From: Colius striatus
Taxonomy: Eukaryota > Chordata > Aves > Coliiformes > Coliidae
DNA length: 64,000 nt
Assembly (NCBI RefSeq): GCF_028858725.1
Contig: NC_084790.1
Span: 29,367,031 to 29,431,030 of the forward strand
Direction of reading: 5' to 3'
Shown: piece by piece, positions 11,801-24,950 of the stretch
Position numbering within the stretch: position 1 is the first letter of the stretch
Layout: every line of letters begins with the position of its first letter
Position numbers and translations under genes: made by a program
Notes under the pieces: model-generated
Database searches by the model: none
Told to the model about the DNA's origin: nothing
What the model saw: only the letters and a program-made list of their open reading frames with translations

Positions 11801-14800
11801 TTCCGACAACATCTGTCCAGCACAGTGCATTTCAGCTGAGCAAACTGCCTTATGCTAACCTGGATCTGGTGCAGCTGAGACAGTGTTAAAAGGAGGATCT
11901 CTACTTCAAGCACAAGTCAGCATGCTCCACAATGTACCTGGAGTGCAATCAAGCCTAGAGTTTTCCTATTTTTTATTGGTATGGAAGACAAAGTTGAGGT
12001 AGTAATGGTTGGAAATAGGTAGGAAAATTATGCTATTATGGACAGCCTAATGCTGGCTTTACACATTTTATATGTAATCTTTCTGGTGGGGGTTGTTTCG
12101 CTATATTTGTATGCCACAGATGCTTTGTGATGGTCACATTGATCAAGAATGTGTTACCAAGGACCGTAGTAAACAGAGTCTTCAAATGACATTCTATTCA
12201 GTACTACAGACATGAATATAGTCTATCTGAAATACAACTTTCCAATTTTTATTGCTTCCAATGGTTTAGGTTCAAAACAAATTAAGTTGAAATAAAATAA
12301 TTACATATGTCCTACATCCTTCCTTTGCACATCTCATAGATCCATAGCATGCTGCTATGGTACAGGGTACTTCTCTGTTTTACCTCGCTATACTGGAATA
12401 CATATAATGATTCTTAGAACAGTGTATAAAAGCTTTGTGAAGAAAATTCATATATCTGAATGTCTTTCTCACTGTAGATGCTAATGTGTTAGGCGAGAGC
12501 AGTGTTTTTCTCTAAATGTCCTTTTTAGAAGAGTGGTAACTTATTGACTTGATAAGAATTTAATTCTGCAAATTGGGGTTTGTGCTTCATGAAGGACTCT
12601 TTTACTCAGTTTTTATTTCACAGCCAAAGCTATCTACTTAAGATCACTCTAAATTAAAGTCACCAGCAAGCTATTTTAAAAATCATACTTGTTTAGTCAT
12701 TTCCATGTGTGTAAGTGTTGCTCTGATGCATGTTCCTAAAATTCTCTAATATAATATTGCTCAGTGACTTTTTTTTTTTGTCTTAATTGTAGTGCTTCAC
12801 ATATTTAAACAACTGTTTGAACATATACTGAAATGGAAAGTCATTGTCATTCTGACTAGATGCACTAGATGTGTCTGTTTGACTTTTGTTTGTCAGAAGT
12901 GCCACCGTTGCCAGGATACTCTGAGAGAAGATGTCAAAAGACAACAAACTGAAAGGACAGACTATCTGGACAATCCTGAAACCTGCCCCTTGCATACTAA
13001 CAAATTTCAGGAGTGTACTGTGCTATGTAAGCAGTCCGTCATGCACTGAGCCGACAGCTGAAGCCCTGTGCTCCATACTAATGTTCTTCATAGACACCCA
13101 AAAGGCATTAAGCAGTAGATATGAAACAGTAGAAGACGTAAAACCTGATTTTTACACTAATGTAGTTCTGACAATGCTTTCAAAGCCAAATAATGTTATC
13201 ACCATGCTCAACTTACAGTACATTTATTTTACAGTCCATTGATTACAATGACTCAAGGCAAACAGAAAACAGAATATGATTGCAAAAATAGAGTACAAGG
13301 GAAAATGGGCACAAATGACAGAAAATATATTTTACATAGTTTCATATCTTAATTGTTGTTTTTCACCTTAACAATTTACACTGTGATATCAGTGTATCAG
13401 TCTTAATGTGGTGTACAAAACAACCAACTCCAATTTCTTCCATGCTTAGGAATGCTGAAGTCTATGAAAAATGGCAGGGGGAGGAAGATAAAGCAACTCA
13501 TGAGGTTAAGGAAAACAGACCCCCTTAATTTAAACCCAGATCTTCAACAGCTTGGAAGCTTATATTTATACTAAGTTCCAGAAAAATGTAGAAAAAAAGT
13601 TAAAAAAATTTGCTTGTTAACTGTGTGAATTGTGTCAGATACCTTATCTTTCCCTGAATCCCCAAAGGTTTACATAAGTCTTGTAAATTCTTGGTTAAAA
13701 ATATCCCATGAAGCCTTAAGTGATGGATTTCCGGTAACAAGCATTATGTGGAAAATGAGAAACTCCAGCTTTTGTTTTCTTTATAGTGTATTATGGGTTT
13801 TTGCATCCTTACGGTCTAGATTGAGAAGAAATTTTACCTTGCATAAATGCATGTCGTTAAGCATTGTGCTCTGAGCTAAACCTGAGAAAGATTAGAAAGC
13901 AATTGCAGAGTACATACTGTCATACTGGAAGAAGAGGGATGATTTCAGCAGCATGGAACAAGTCATACTGATGCATGGATGAAGATAGGGGAAGAGTAGT
14001 AAGCTTCCTCAGATGCTGATTTTATAGCACGTTTTAAATACCACTCAGAGGGGTTTTTGAATACTCTCCACAGTTTACTCTCTACAGTTCACTCATGTTT
14101 CTCACAATTAGCTATTTTTTTTTCTTTCCTTTTTAATCCTTGGTGTTCTGAAAATTCAGAGTTATTTTTCTCCCTTTTCAAGCATCAGCAGGTTCCAGAC
14201 ACCAGCTGCACACCTTCCTTTGCACCTTCCTCATAGCCTGAGGTGGAACTGTCTCAAAACTGCATTTATTCCATCTGTACTTCCTGCCACCATGTCATTT
14301 CTCCATGCAGTTCCCTTCTTTGTTTCCTTCTTCCCTTTTGCATGCTGTCTTGTATCCTTCTGTACGAGTTTCTGTAGTGCACACTCCATCTTTAACGTGA
14401 TTCCTAACTATCATTTGTGACGAATTGAGACATTCGTGACATTTCTGCTACTGCTCTTGATGGATCCTTGTGTCACATACAGTGATATGGAGATGAACTC
14501 AACTTTCCTAATACAGAAAATAATTTAGACACTGAGCTCCTTCATCTCTTTTCCCATCCCATCACTTCTGGCCTCTTTCATTCATCTGTTCTCATATCAA
14601 ACGTACCTACCTATCAACCTATTTTCTGGACTTAAACTCTTCAGTTTCCTGGATTTTTGTTTTCTCTGATAGTCTGTTAAACTCATTTATGATGATATCA
14701 CCTTTCATATCAATAAGCAATCTGGCCCCTGCTCTGTACTTTACCTCATCCTCATATTTTAATATCATCAAGAGGCTTGGTTTCACATCTACCCAAAAAG

Positions 14801-17800
14801 CATTTGTTTGATTACAGTTTTCATCAGGAGCTACTTTAATTTAGCAGTCTTTTACTGCAGTTCTTATTTATAATCACCCTTCAGTCTCTTTCCAGGGTAG
14901 CTACCAGTATCACTTTTGTGCCCTGGCTTTTAGCATTTCTATGATTTTCTGTCATTCACCATCCGTGACTTTTCTGTTCCCAGCCTGTTCTTCCTTCTTT
15001 TTTTTTTTTCATTTAGTGTGATGACTGAGTCTCTCAGTGCTTCACATTTCTCTGTCCAGAACTCCTATTTATGTCTTGCGCATTGGTAGTCTCTACCTAA
15101 CAGATCATTCTTGTGCTGTGCTGTGCCCTTTGCCCTTGTGCTTGCTGCAAAATCTTTTCACCAATGTAACCTTGTCTATGTTATCTTCATTCTCTCCTTA
15201 TTTTCTCCTTAAAACTTCTCTTTCTGGATGATAGACAAGCTTCAAAAGCAAGATATTTACAAATATAGTGACTATGAAATAGTATTTCTGAGACTTTAAG
15301 AGGTGAAAATAAGTCAATAAAGAAAAGCATACTTACAATCAATATCTGTTAGTAATATTGTTTACTCTTCAAGGTGCATTATCTTTTTCCAAGAGACTGC
15401 TTTTGTTTTCCTTTATGGGATATAGAAACAAAGGTACAGGCAGCTAATAAGCTCATTGGATATGAGTGAACTCTTATTAATAGTTGTTGGGCAATTTGTT
15501 ATTATTTCAAATAGCATCTATGCCTTGAAATAAATATATTGTGAGACTTAGTTATCCCTAGAGAGAATACAGATCTTTTTTTTTATTAACAATGGAGCTG
15601 GAATGGCACTGTTTTTATTTATATGCACATTTCCATGCCTAAAAGCTTGTCTTCTTAAAATTGGTAGTATTAAATTCTGATCAGCCCATGATAAACAAAG
15701 AATTATGGGTCAACAGCAACCCTGTTAACATCTATGCTCAATGCAAGTTTTAAAAAATCTTGAAAGTCTTTTTGTTATTTTGCAAAGCTTCACATTTTTT
15801 TCTCCAAAAATAAGATGGGATGAATTATAGTTTTTAATTGCACAGTCTGAGTCAATAAAGAGGTAGATTGGACTGTGCTCTCAAATATCAAAGTACTCAT
15901 GTGTATTGTAATCTGCAGCTGACCTCCTTAGAGTAAACATGCTTTTACCACACATTGCATGATGTCTGTTTTGTTATGAATAGCACCAGACCTGGATTTT
16001 ATGAATCTTTTTATATATCCAAATGATATTTTTATATGTCCAAATGAACAAATGACGTTCACTGGGTATAGTTCCAAAATTTAGTGAGATCACAGCACTT
16101 TGTCTGAACTTACCTAATCGTAGGACTTTAACTTGGAATTATAGCCATATAATTGTTATGTCATTTAATAAGTATCATGAAACAAACAGAACACTAAAGA
16201 AGGGTGTTACAAAAGTTTTCAAAACCCTCATCCACATGTTCTGGAATTTATAACCAGAAAATTGTTTCAGTATTATTACTGGAGATAACAACGTAGATGC
16301 AGGAGCACCTCTGCTCTCTCAGTTTCACATTGTCACTGGCTGATGAATATTACAAAAAATTTTGTCAGAGTGACCAATAGGTCATTCACTGGAAGACAAG
16401 GAAAATGGTGGCAATTCTCTCTGGAAGAACAAAGCAAACCAAAACACTTCATTTTGCTTTCTTCTGTTTCTCAATTACTGTTATAGTAGAAATCGTGCTG
16501 AATCTACTGTCCAGTCATCATATATGAGAAGGCAAGCATGACAGTGACTTTTGAATTAGAATTCTTGTTATGAATTCTTGTTCATGTAAGAGCAGCAGCA
16601 AAGCAGATAATTTGGGTGGAAAACTTAGAAATGCTGAATGATCCGGCAAGTCTGCAGAATGTCCATGATCTGGTAGAACTGTGTGTAGCACAATAAACAG
16701 CCCGTTCTTCTGAAATAAGTATAAAAGATGTTGTTTCTGTCATTTTTATAAGTAGCATTTTGTGAATCACCTCAGTGTCTTTAGAGGAAATAGATGTTCC
16801 TATACACCTAAAACATACCTATGTCTTTTAGATGTAAAGTTCTCATTTATTCCAATTTCTGTACAAACTTGCATAACTGCTTGTAAGAACAGATGCTTCA
16901 AGCACCAGTCAGTTAATTATCTTCAAGTGTCTATTTTGATATTATTAACAGAGGCGTATAAATTCTCCGTGTTTAGCTTGTGATATTTATTCTTGTAACT
17001 TTAAATTAGTTCTCATATGTTGAGTTTCAGAGAACTAATCAAAGATCAGTTTTGCTAATAAACTTATTTTGGATTCTGATTCAAGACGCTAGGTGTACAG
17101 CCCCTCTCTATCACTGAGTGTTCTGTGACTGGAGATGAGGCTGTGGCTTCACTCTGTTGAACTTTTTAGACCTATTTTTTTGGACTGCTTTGTAAAGCTT
17201 GTCAAGGCAGTTAGAGTTAAAACTCAATTAAAAACTACTAATGCAATAAGATTTTTGGAACCATATAATGACTTCTGACAGATAGAATCACAGTGGTTAC
17301 TTTTCAAACAGGAAGAATGATGAATCTTATTGAGTGCCTTGTTTGAAAATTATAATTATAACTATATAGCCTGAGATTAACTTGCAGAAGTCATGTTTAT
17401 TAATTTTCATTACTTCTTCTGGAAGCTGAGTCCCTCTCACATCTCAGAGGAACACATAATTTAGTGTTTTATTACATATTGAATATGCATTTTTAAATCT
17501 CTTCTAAAGACATTTTATAGTAATATGCATTTTCAGAACAGTTTACAACACATTTTTAATTGATGTGTCTCAAAACACGGGTAGACACTAAATTGTAACT
17601 CATTAAACTTAATAAATATGAAAATTTTTGTTCTTATTAAAAGATAGTCATATAAAGAAAAATTTTTACTTCTGTAATATTACAGAAAATTGGCAAACTT
17701 CAGTTCTCGGTCCCATTTTGGAATCTTTAACCATCTACTCCCTCCCTGCCGCATTGCAAGTTCACTGTGCCATTTCACATGCTATTTATCTCTTTGATGC

Positions 17801-18804
17801 CATTGTATTTTTCATTCTTCTGAAATATTATATAGCCAGCAGAAAACAAGATACACTTCAATGTGTTGTTTAATACTGCTCAGTTCCTAGGAGATCAATC
17901 CCTTAAATATTGTTATGTCAGAGAACAAGAATTACATAGAGAATTATAAGATAGGAGAAAGCCCTTTGAGACAACTGAAAGGTCATCATCATCGTCGTTT
18001 AGAAAACAAAATCTCCTTTTTTCATACTTTCATACTTTTGTGTTTACAGAATACGCTGGTTCTCACAGTTCTTCATTCACTCTGAAAAGGTCTCTTGCCC
18101 AATCAAAACATGATCCAACAGGTTACATCAGAAAAGACCGTATGTACCTTATTTGATCTCTGTAAAAGTGTATAACTTTGCAATGCTCTACTGTCAAAGG
18201 TACATTCATTATATTCTGCAGAAAGATCTTGTCTTGTACTAACAAAATCTCTTCCAGTGCAGTATGGAAAAACACTATTTTCCAAATTCATCAGAGTTTT
18301 AAAGTTAGTAAGGTATCAGTTAAATTGTGATCTCAGGTTTATATAGCACTAGACCATAAGACTTGTTCAGTTTGTCAGCATTCCTTCCCTCTTGAATTAG
18401 AAGACTCAAACTCTGCAAATGATGGAACTATTTCATTTATTCAGCAACAGAACAGACAATATTTCCATGTAATTTACATGCAATGAAGCTTTTTCACACA
18501 AAAGAAGCCAGTTTCTGGTCCAATTAGTGATTAACACTGTCTCTGGAAAGCAAAGGAAAAGCTTTATAAGCACTTCCCAAATTTGTAGTGCTGCCCATGA
18601 GATGCAGAGGTCTCTTGTGGTAATCAGATTACACCCTGAAGCAAGAATCCTGATTACCCTTACATAATTAAGTTAACTATGACTATAAATGTAATTAATG
18701 GCCTGAATGTTACCCAGTCTCTACAACAAAAAAAAAGAAAAAAAAAAAAAGACACTCAATATAATAAAGCCAGTGATCTTCCCAGGCTAATTAGTTTACA
18801 TACC
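8896..18804. other. Ten kb of intergenic DNA without a recognisable gene
   Basis: I see no splice-bounded coding exon, RNA gene or named repeat here, apart from the small tandem repeat near 9660. T-runs lie at about 10260-10274 and 15000-15010. The segment 14150-15230 is conspicuously pyrimidine-rich on the + strand. An open frame on the minus strand at 11614-11913 (99 codons) has no recognised domain. Confidence 0.45.
9658..9720. repeat. Imperfect A-rich tandem repeat
   Basis: A block of the form 'gatacct(a/t)' plus an A-run occurs about three times in roughly 60 bp (taccTAATAAAAAAAGATACCT and variants). It looks like local slippage or duplication. No function is implied. Confidence 0.55.
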
Positions 18805-19230
18805 GTAGAATCACTGAATCATTTAAGTTGAAAAAAATTCTTAATATCATCCAGTATGACTGTTAACCTAACACTGCCACATACACTATTAAACTTGTAA
18901 ATACCTCCAATGATGATTACTCAACCACTTCCCTGAGCACCTTGTTACAATGCTTGACAACCCTTTCAGTGAATAAATTTTTCCTAATAGTCAATCTAAA
19001 CGTCCCCTGGTGCAATTTGAAGAAAGGAAGCTTCCTCTTTTTCTATCACGAGTTACTTGGGAGAAGAGACAGACTGCCACCTCATTGCAACCTCTTTTCA
19101 GGAAGCTGTAGAGAGCAATAAGGTCTCCCATAAATTTCCTTTTCTCCAAGCAAAACAACCCCACTACCCTCAGCTAATCCTCATAAGATTTATGCTCTAG
19201 ACTTTTAACCAGATTTATTGGCTTCTTCAA
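18805..19230 (-). mobile_element. CR1 LINE, 3' part (3'UTR and ORF2 end)
   Basis: The + strand starts with gtagaatcactgaatca, the reverse complement of the CR1 tail. It then follows the CR1 consensus wording for about 420 bp (tccctgagcaccttgttacaa, aataaggtctccc, cctcataagattt). It breaks off near 19230. A CR1 in the same orientation resumes near 19634 at the position expected next in the element, so the two pieces may be one copy split by an insertion. Diverged, with frame breaks. Confidence 0.75.
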
Positions 19231-19633
19231 ACACATAAAGGATTTTATTAAAAATCTACTGGGAATTGACATCAGCAGGTGTAACATTCTTCTGAATTTC
19301 AACAGCATAAACCACTTTTATCACTGTACCTATATCAATTCTTAACAATGATGAAAAAAGACAGACTACACTCTGCTCATAACTGCATTCACTGATGTTA
19401 ACGCTTCATAAACAGAGACAACCCCTCAACAATCAGGTTTGCCAGTGGTCATTAGTAAAATCGGGATATGTGACAAAAGATAGGTAATGAGATGTCTTAG
19501 ACTATATCTCAGCAGATCTGAAGAACTTGTCAATCACTTAGTATGTTTGGGTCTAATATGTAAGCACCTGCATAAGTTCCAGACTCCACACATGTAGCAT
19601 CTACAAAAACTTGAGGATCCCTGAAGTTTTCAG
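19231..19633. other. About 400 bp of unidentified sequence splitting a CR1
   Basis: This piece does not follow the CR1 consensus, while both flanks do, in the same orientation and in order. I see no LTR ends, tail or target duplication that would name the inserted element. It could also be a highly decayed internal CR1 part. Confidence 0.4.
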
Positions 19634-20147
19634 AAGGCTGGTGCTGGACTCTACAGAAGTTGTATCTATCTCTTGAACTGAGGAGACCAAAACTTGATAC
19701 AGTACTCCAGATGCGGCCTTCCTAGGGCAGAAAACATCCCTTGACCCACTGATCACACTCTCTTTAATTCACCCCAGAATGCCATTGGCCTTCTTGGCCA
19801 CAAGGCCACATTGTTGGCTCATGGTTAGATTGCTGCTCACCAGAACTCCCAGGTCTCTCTCTGCAGAGCTACTCTCCAACAAGTCAATCCACAGCCTGTA
19901 CTGCTGCATGGGGTTGTTCCTTCCCAGATGCAGGACTCTGCACTTGTCCGTGTTAAACCTCATGAGGTTCCTCTCTGCCCAACTCTCAAGCCAGTCAAGA
20001 TCCCACTGAAAGGCAGCACAGCCTTCTGAGGAATCAGCCAGTCCTCCCAGTTTGGTGTCATCAGTGAACTGGCTGAAGGTATAATCCATCCGTTCATCCA
20101 GACCATTGATGAACACATTCAGTAAAACTGGCCTCAGAACCAAACAG
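19634..20147 (-). mobile_element. CR1 LINE, ORF2 reverse-transcriptase C-terminal part
   Basis: The minus strand is open for 124 codons (20143-19769) and encodes CR1 reverse transcriptase sequence. It includes an 'NVFINGLDE' block, the catalytic box read as FTDDTKL (FADD is usual in CR1 as I recall it), the thumb-like '[15 protein letters not shown]' region and '[17 protein letters not shown]'. The element is truncated at about 20147, a few bases from an oppositely oriented CR1. It is a fossil fragment, not a host gene. Confidence 0.85.
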
Positions 20148-20164
20148 CTAGGGTTTAAACCACA

Positions 20165-21466
20165 ACCAATATATCAAAACATACGGAGGCCATGGAGGTG
20201 AATAGAGACAGCCAACACAGCTTCACCAAAGGCAAAAGATGCCTGATTATTCTAGTGCCTTTCTATGATTTAGTGACTGTATCAATGAAGAAAGGAAGAG
20301 CTAGGAATGTCATCTACCTGGACTTCTGTAAGGCCTTTGATATAGTCACACATAACATTCTTGTTGCTATATTGGAGTGATATAGGTTTGACTGCTAGGT
20401 GGATAAGGCTAAATGGCTTTACTCAAAGAGTTGCAGTCAATGGTTCAATGTCGAAGTAGAAACCACTAAGTAGTGGTATCTCTCAAGAATCCATAGAGAG
20501 GTCAATAGTATCTAATATCTTCATTAATTACATAGACAGTGGGATTGAGTATATCTTTTGGGTTTGCAGATGACACTAACCTGAGCAGCACAGTTACTAT
20601 GCTTGGAGAAAGAGATATTATCCAGACAGACCTTGGAAAGCTTGAGAAGTGGGACCATGTGAACCTCCTGAAATTCAATAAGGCCAAACATGTAGTTCTG
20701 CACCTAAGTTGGTGCAATCTCCAGTGTTAATACAGACAGGTGAATGAATCAATTGAGAGCAGTTCCATAGAGAAGAACTTAGGGGTACTAGTGGAAGAAA
20801 AATTGAATGTGAGCCAGTAATGTGCACTTGCAGCCCAAAAAGCCAAATATATTCCAGGCTGCACCAAAAGAACTGTGGCCAGCAGGTCGAGCGAGCTGAT
20901 CCTGCTCTTCTTTTCTTAGGAAATCTCACCTGCAATACTGGATCTAGGTCTGGAGTCTTCAGCTCAGGAAAGACATGGACCTGTTGGAGCTTATCCAGAG
21001 AGGGAACACAAAAATGGCCAGAGGGCTAGAAGATATCTCCTATAAAGAAAGGCTGAAAGAGTTGGGGTTGCTCAATCTGAAGAAGAGAAGGCTCTGCGAA
21101 AACCTTCTTTTGACCTTTCAATCCTTAAAGGGAGCTTGTGAGAAAGACATAAAGAGGCTTTTGAGCAGGGTCTGTAGTGATAGGACAAGGGATAACAGTT
21201 TTAAACTAAAAGAGGATAAATTTAGATTGGATATAAAGAAGAAATTTTTTATTATGAAGGTGTTGAGACGTTGAAACAGCTTCAAAGAAGCTGTGGATGC
21301 TTCTTTGGAAATATTCATAGTCATTGGAAATATTCAAAGTCAAGTTGGACAGGCCTTTCAGCTACCTGATCAAATGAAAGATGTGCCTGCCCATGTGAGT
21401 GGAGAGGCTAGAACTAGACAATCTTCAAAAGTCCATTCCAACCAAACCATTTTATGTCCACATGAT
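20165..21466 (+). mobile_element. CR1 LINE, about 1.3 kb with RT remnant and 3' end
   Basis: The + strand encodes a broken CR1 ORF2. It shows 'YLDFCKAFDIVTHNIL' near 20320, the catalytic box FADDTNL near 20565, then the 'LGKLEKWDHVNLLKFNKAKH' region. It is followed by the 3' part that ends in ttccaaccaaaccatttta.. near 21440-21466. Frames shift several times and a segment before the catalytic box is shortened. It lies head to head with the CR1 at 19634-20147, separated by about 20 bp. No polyA tail is present, as expected for CR1. Confidence 0.85.
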
Positions 21467-24026
21467 TTATTACTCTTTTTCTCTTGTGGAGCCCGATTCA
21501 AAGAAGTAACACAGCAAGAGAGAAATTTTACCTTAGCTTCTTATACTAAATCAAGCACCTCTGTGTCTGTGGCAAGCAAATGAGTATGATCATAATTAGG
21601 TTTAGCTAATCAGCATTCACTGGGAAAAAAACCTTAATTTTAAAACAGAAAATCCCTACTAGAGGAACAGCAAGTCATTTAATAGGACTAATTTTAGACA
21701 TGTAGATATCATGTTGCTTCTGAGGTCACAAATATTGTATTGGTCAAGAAGAGTTTGTCAAAGCTGCTTTAAATTGTCTAACCCTGGATGTTGACTCTCT
21801 TTCATGACTTTCACGGCAGAGAAATGGACTAATGTACAGTCTTTTTAACCTGGGGGCAAACCCTGCTTATTTGGCATCAAAACAATAATTATTCAGTGAC
21901 CTGGTCTTTGAAACAGATTTGTCCCCCTGGTTCTAAAATTTTTGCCTGATATACATTTATTAGTGATAACTCAGTTTAATACAATATTTTCATAGATGGA
22001 CATAAAATAGCCAAATTTTCCAAATCTATACGAAATTAAGATCTGTTTAAGGTTGTTCTACAATCGTATGAGAAATGGTTGAATTTTGAAGCTTTCCTTC
22101 AGGTATGAACAGAGTACTGGCTATAGATGCAGCGAACTGGTTTATATTTTCTTTATTAAATTTAATTTGTAAAGAAATAAAAAACAGTGTAGGAAAGTAG
22201 GCTGCTTTAGTTTAGCAAGGCTCTTCTCTTCATCAAACTTTGTTTTAATGCATCAATCTTGATGCTGCAAACAAACCAAACGGATATCATTAAAAACATC
22301 ACATTTCCAAAAAAAAGTGTCTCCTTGCTTACAGTGACGGGACCATCTGGAAAAACTTTTAAAATGGGATTCTTCCAGAAATATTATAAGACAGGCAAAG
22401 TACATTCCTGCAATGCAAATGAAAGGGATTTTTTTTTACCCTAATGTTGATGACAGTTTACTTCAATGAGTCACTGTGCGGCATGGAATTTAATGCTTTT
22501 TTAAAGACAAATACCTCAAGTAAATACTCTTAGATCTAGGATAAACAATGTTGAATTTTAGTCTGCCTACAGCATTCCAGTATTTCACTACTTCACTACT
22601 CTGAAGTACTTTCAAAAAAAATCGGAGCTTACAGATACGGTTAACTGCATATCCTGGGCATATTAAATTAAGTCTCTGGCATACGATGAAAAGATTGTTT
22701 CACCTAATTGAGCACCTAATGAGTATGAATGAATTTAAGCTATTTTGTTTTTCAAAGCTTTTCTGATCAACATCCACTGAAATGGAGAAAGAAACACATT
22801 GCATTATATATACATAGGTTCTTGAAAGACATCTTAAAATTAGATTCGGATCCATTCAGAAGCTTTCCCCTCAAATTGTGTGTTCTGTATGGATAACTGT
22901 AATTATTACTGAAATACTTCAACAACAATTTCCTTTTGATTTGTACAACTGCCTCTTCTTATTTCCCTTGGCTTTTCTGTACAATACTGTGTACATTCAC
23001 TAAGAATCTGTTCTCTTCAGAAGCTTTACTGTTAGTCTGATCAAAATAGCATGTCAGGTTTTTTTCCCTTTAGAATATGCACTCGGAAACCAGTTATAGC
23101 TTTTTTTACCATCAAAATATCAAGCAACCAGGCAAAAGGGTAGGTAACATTTTGGACTCTTTTGAGACTACTGAAAGCTTTATATCTTTCACCTTGCTGC
23201 ATTTAATAGTGTTCCTCTATGAATTCTTCATCTTAACAGTACTGCAAAAGGCTGAGATGGGCACTTTATTCTTTTTTACTCATTATTACACATCAATAAA
23301 GCTCTACCTTGTCTTTTGGGTTAGAATAAAGGGAGAAATTCTTGTAAAGTAAAAAGTAAAAAATTCTGATCCTAGAAATCTTCTCAATTTGGGGAAACCA
23401 ACAGGCTTTTAGACAAAGGATTTTAAATGAAGAGATTGTGTCCAAAGAAGGTTCACAGTCACTTTTACACCACACAGCTTGGTCACAATCCCGTTACTAA
23501 GAGCTCATGTGGTTATCTATACTTGGTTCATTCAATTTCATGCTAAAAAAGAAAATAATTTTAATCTCTTGTACAACAAAAAAAATTTATTTGACCATGT
23601 CCTTTTGAAGCTTGCACTGTTTTTTCCATTTCAAAACATTTTGTTCTGCTATCTGCTTCCTTTTAAATCTCAACACTTTGTGATCCTGTCTACATTGAGG
23701 CCTTAATCCCTTCTTGCATCACCCTACTCCTTTTGTTCTGGCTTTTCTTGCCATTTCCTTTGTCTCGAACTAGGTGCTTTCATTTAATGCCTTTATACCT
23801 CCATCCATTTATCCTGTACCTAAACTGAATTTGAAGATGTGATTGAATCGCATGGAGATATGTTCATGCTAGCCTTTATCCACATGGTTGTGTTATGAGA
23901 TTACTGCCTTCAGTGAAAAGCTGTGACAAATCTGACTGACTTTGAAGATATGACTCTCCTTACCCTGAAATTTTTCTTCTTCCCCACATGGTTTTAAAAG
24001 TTGTCTGGTTTAGAGCTAGCATGGAT
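21467..24026. other. Intergenic DNA, nothing recognised
   Basis: AT-rich sequence between CR1 copies. Open frames are short, and no exon, RNA gene or repeat family is recognised. Confidence 0.5.
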
Positions 24027-24950
24027 ATCATAGAATTATAGAATGGTAGGGCTTGGAAGGGACCTTCAGAGATCATCTAGTCCAGTACCCCTGTAGAAGA
24101 AGATCCACCTAGATCAAGTCGCAGAGAAATGTGTCCAGGCAGGTCTTGAAGACCTCCAAGGAAGGAGACTCCACACCCTCCCTGGGCAGCCTGTTCCAGG
24201 GCTCTCTCACCCTCATAGTAAAATATTTTTTTCTTATGTTTTAATGGAACTTTTTGTGTTCCAGCTTCATCCCATTACCCCTTGTCCTGTTGCTAGATAC
24301 AATAGAAAAAAGGGATGTCCCAACTTCCTGACATCCACCATTTATATTAATTTATATATATTTACATTTATATTCAATAATCCACCATATAATATTAAGG
24401 AGTTCCCTCCTCAGTCTTCTCTTTTCTAGACTTAATAGCCCTAGTTGCCACAGCCTTTCCTCATAAGGAAGATGCTCCAGTCCCCTGATCATCTTGGTGT
24501 CCCTGAGCTGGACTGTTTCCAGAAATTCCCTGTCCTTCTTGAGCTGGGGAGCTCAAAAATAGACACAGGACTCCAGATGAAGCCTCACCAGGGCAGAGTA
24601 GAGGGGGGGCAGAATCTTCCCTTGACCTGCTAGCCACACTCTTCTTGATGCATCCCAGAATGCCATTGGCCTTCTTGGCCACGAGGGCACATTGCTGGCT
24701 CATGGTTAGTTTACTATCAACCAGGACTTCCAGGACTCTCTCTGCAGAGCTGCTCTCTAGAAGGTCAATTCCCAGTCTATCGCGATGCATGAGGTTGTTC
24801 CGTCCCAGATACAGGACTCTGCACTTTTCCTTGTTGAACCTCATGATGTTCATCTCTGCCCAACTCTCAAGCAGGTCAAGATCCTACTGAATGGCAGCAC
24901 AAGTTTCTCGTGAATCGGCAGGTCCTCCCAGTTTGGTGCCATCAGCTACG
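24027..24950 (-). mobile_element. CR1 LINE, about 0.9 kb, 5'-truncated
   Basis: The + strand starts atcatagaattatagaatgg and continues ttggaagggacctt and agatcatctagtcca, the reverse complement of the CR1 3' end. The minus strand encodes the end of ORF2 (24853-24461: 'MNIMRFNKEKCRVLYLGRNN', then '[17 protein letters not shown]', then a '[10 protein letters not shown]' block). It is 5'-truncated near 24950 after a 'CCCAGTTTGGTGCCATCAG' block. It is better preserved than the copy at 18.8 kb. Confidence 0.88.

Noticed and set aside
24461..24853. 130-codon minus-strand frame as a host gene
   Set aside because: Its sequence is the C-terminal part of CR1 ORF2, inside an element with the CR1 3' tail.
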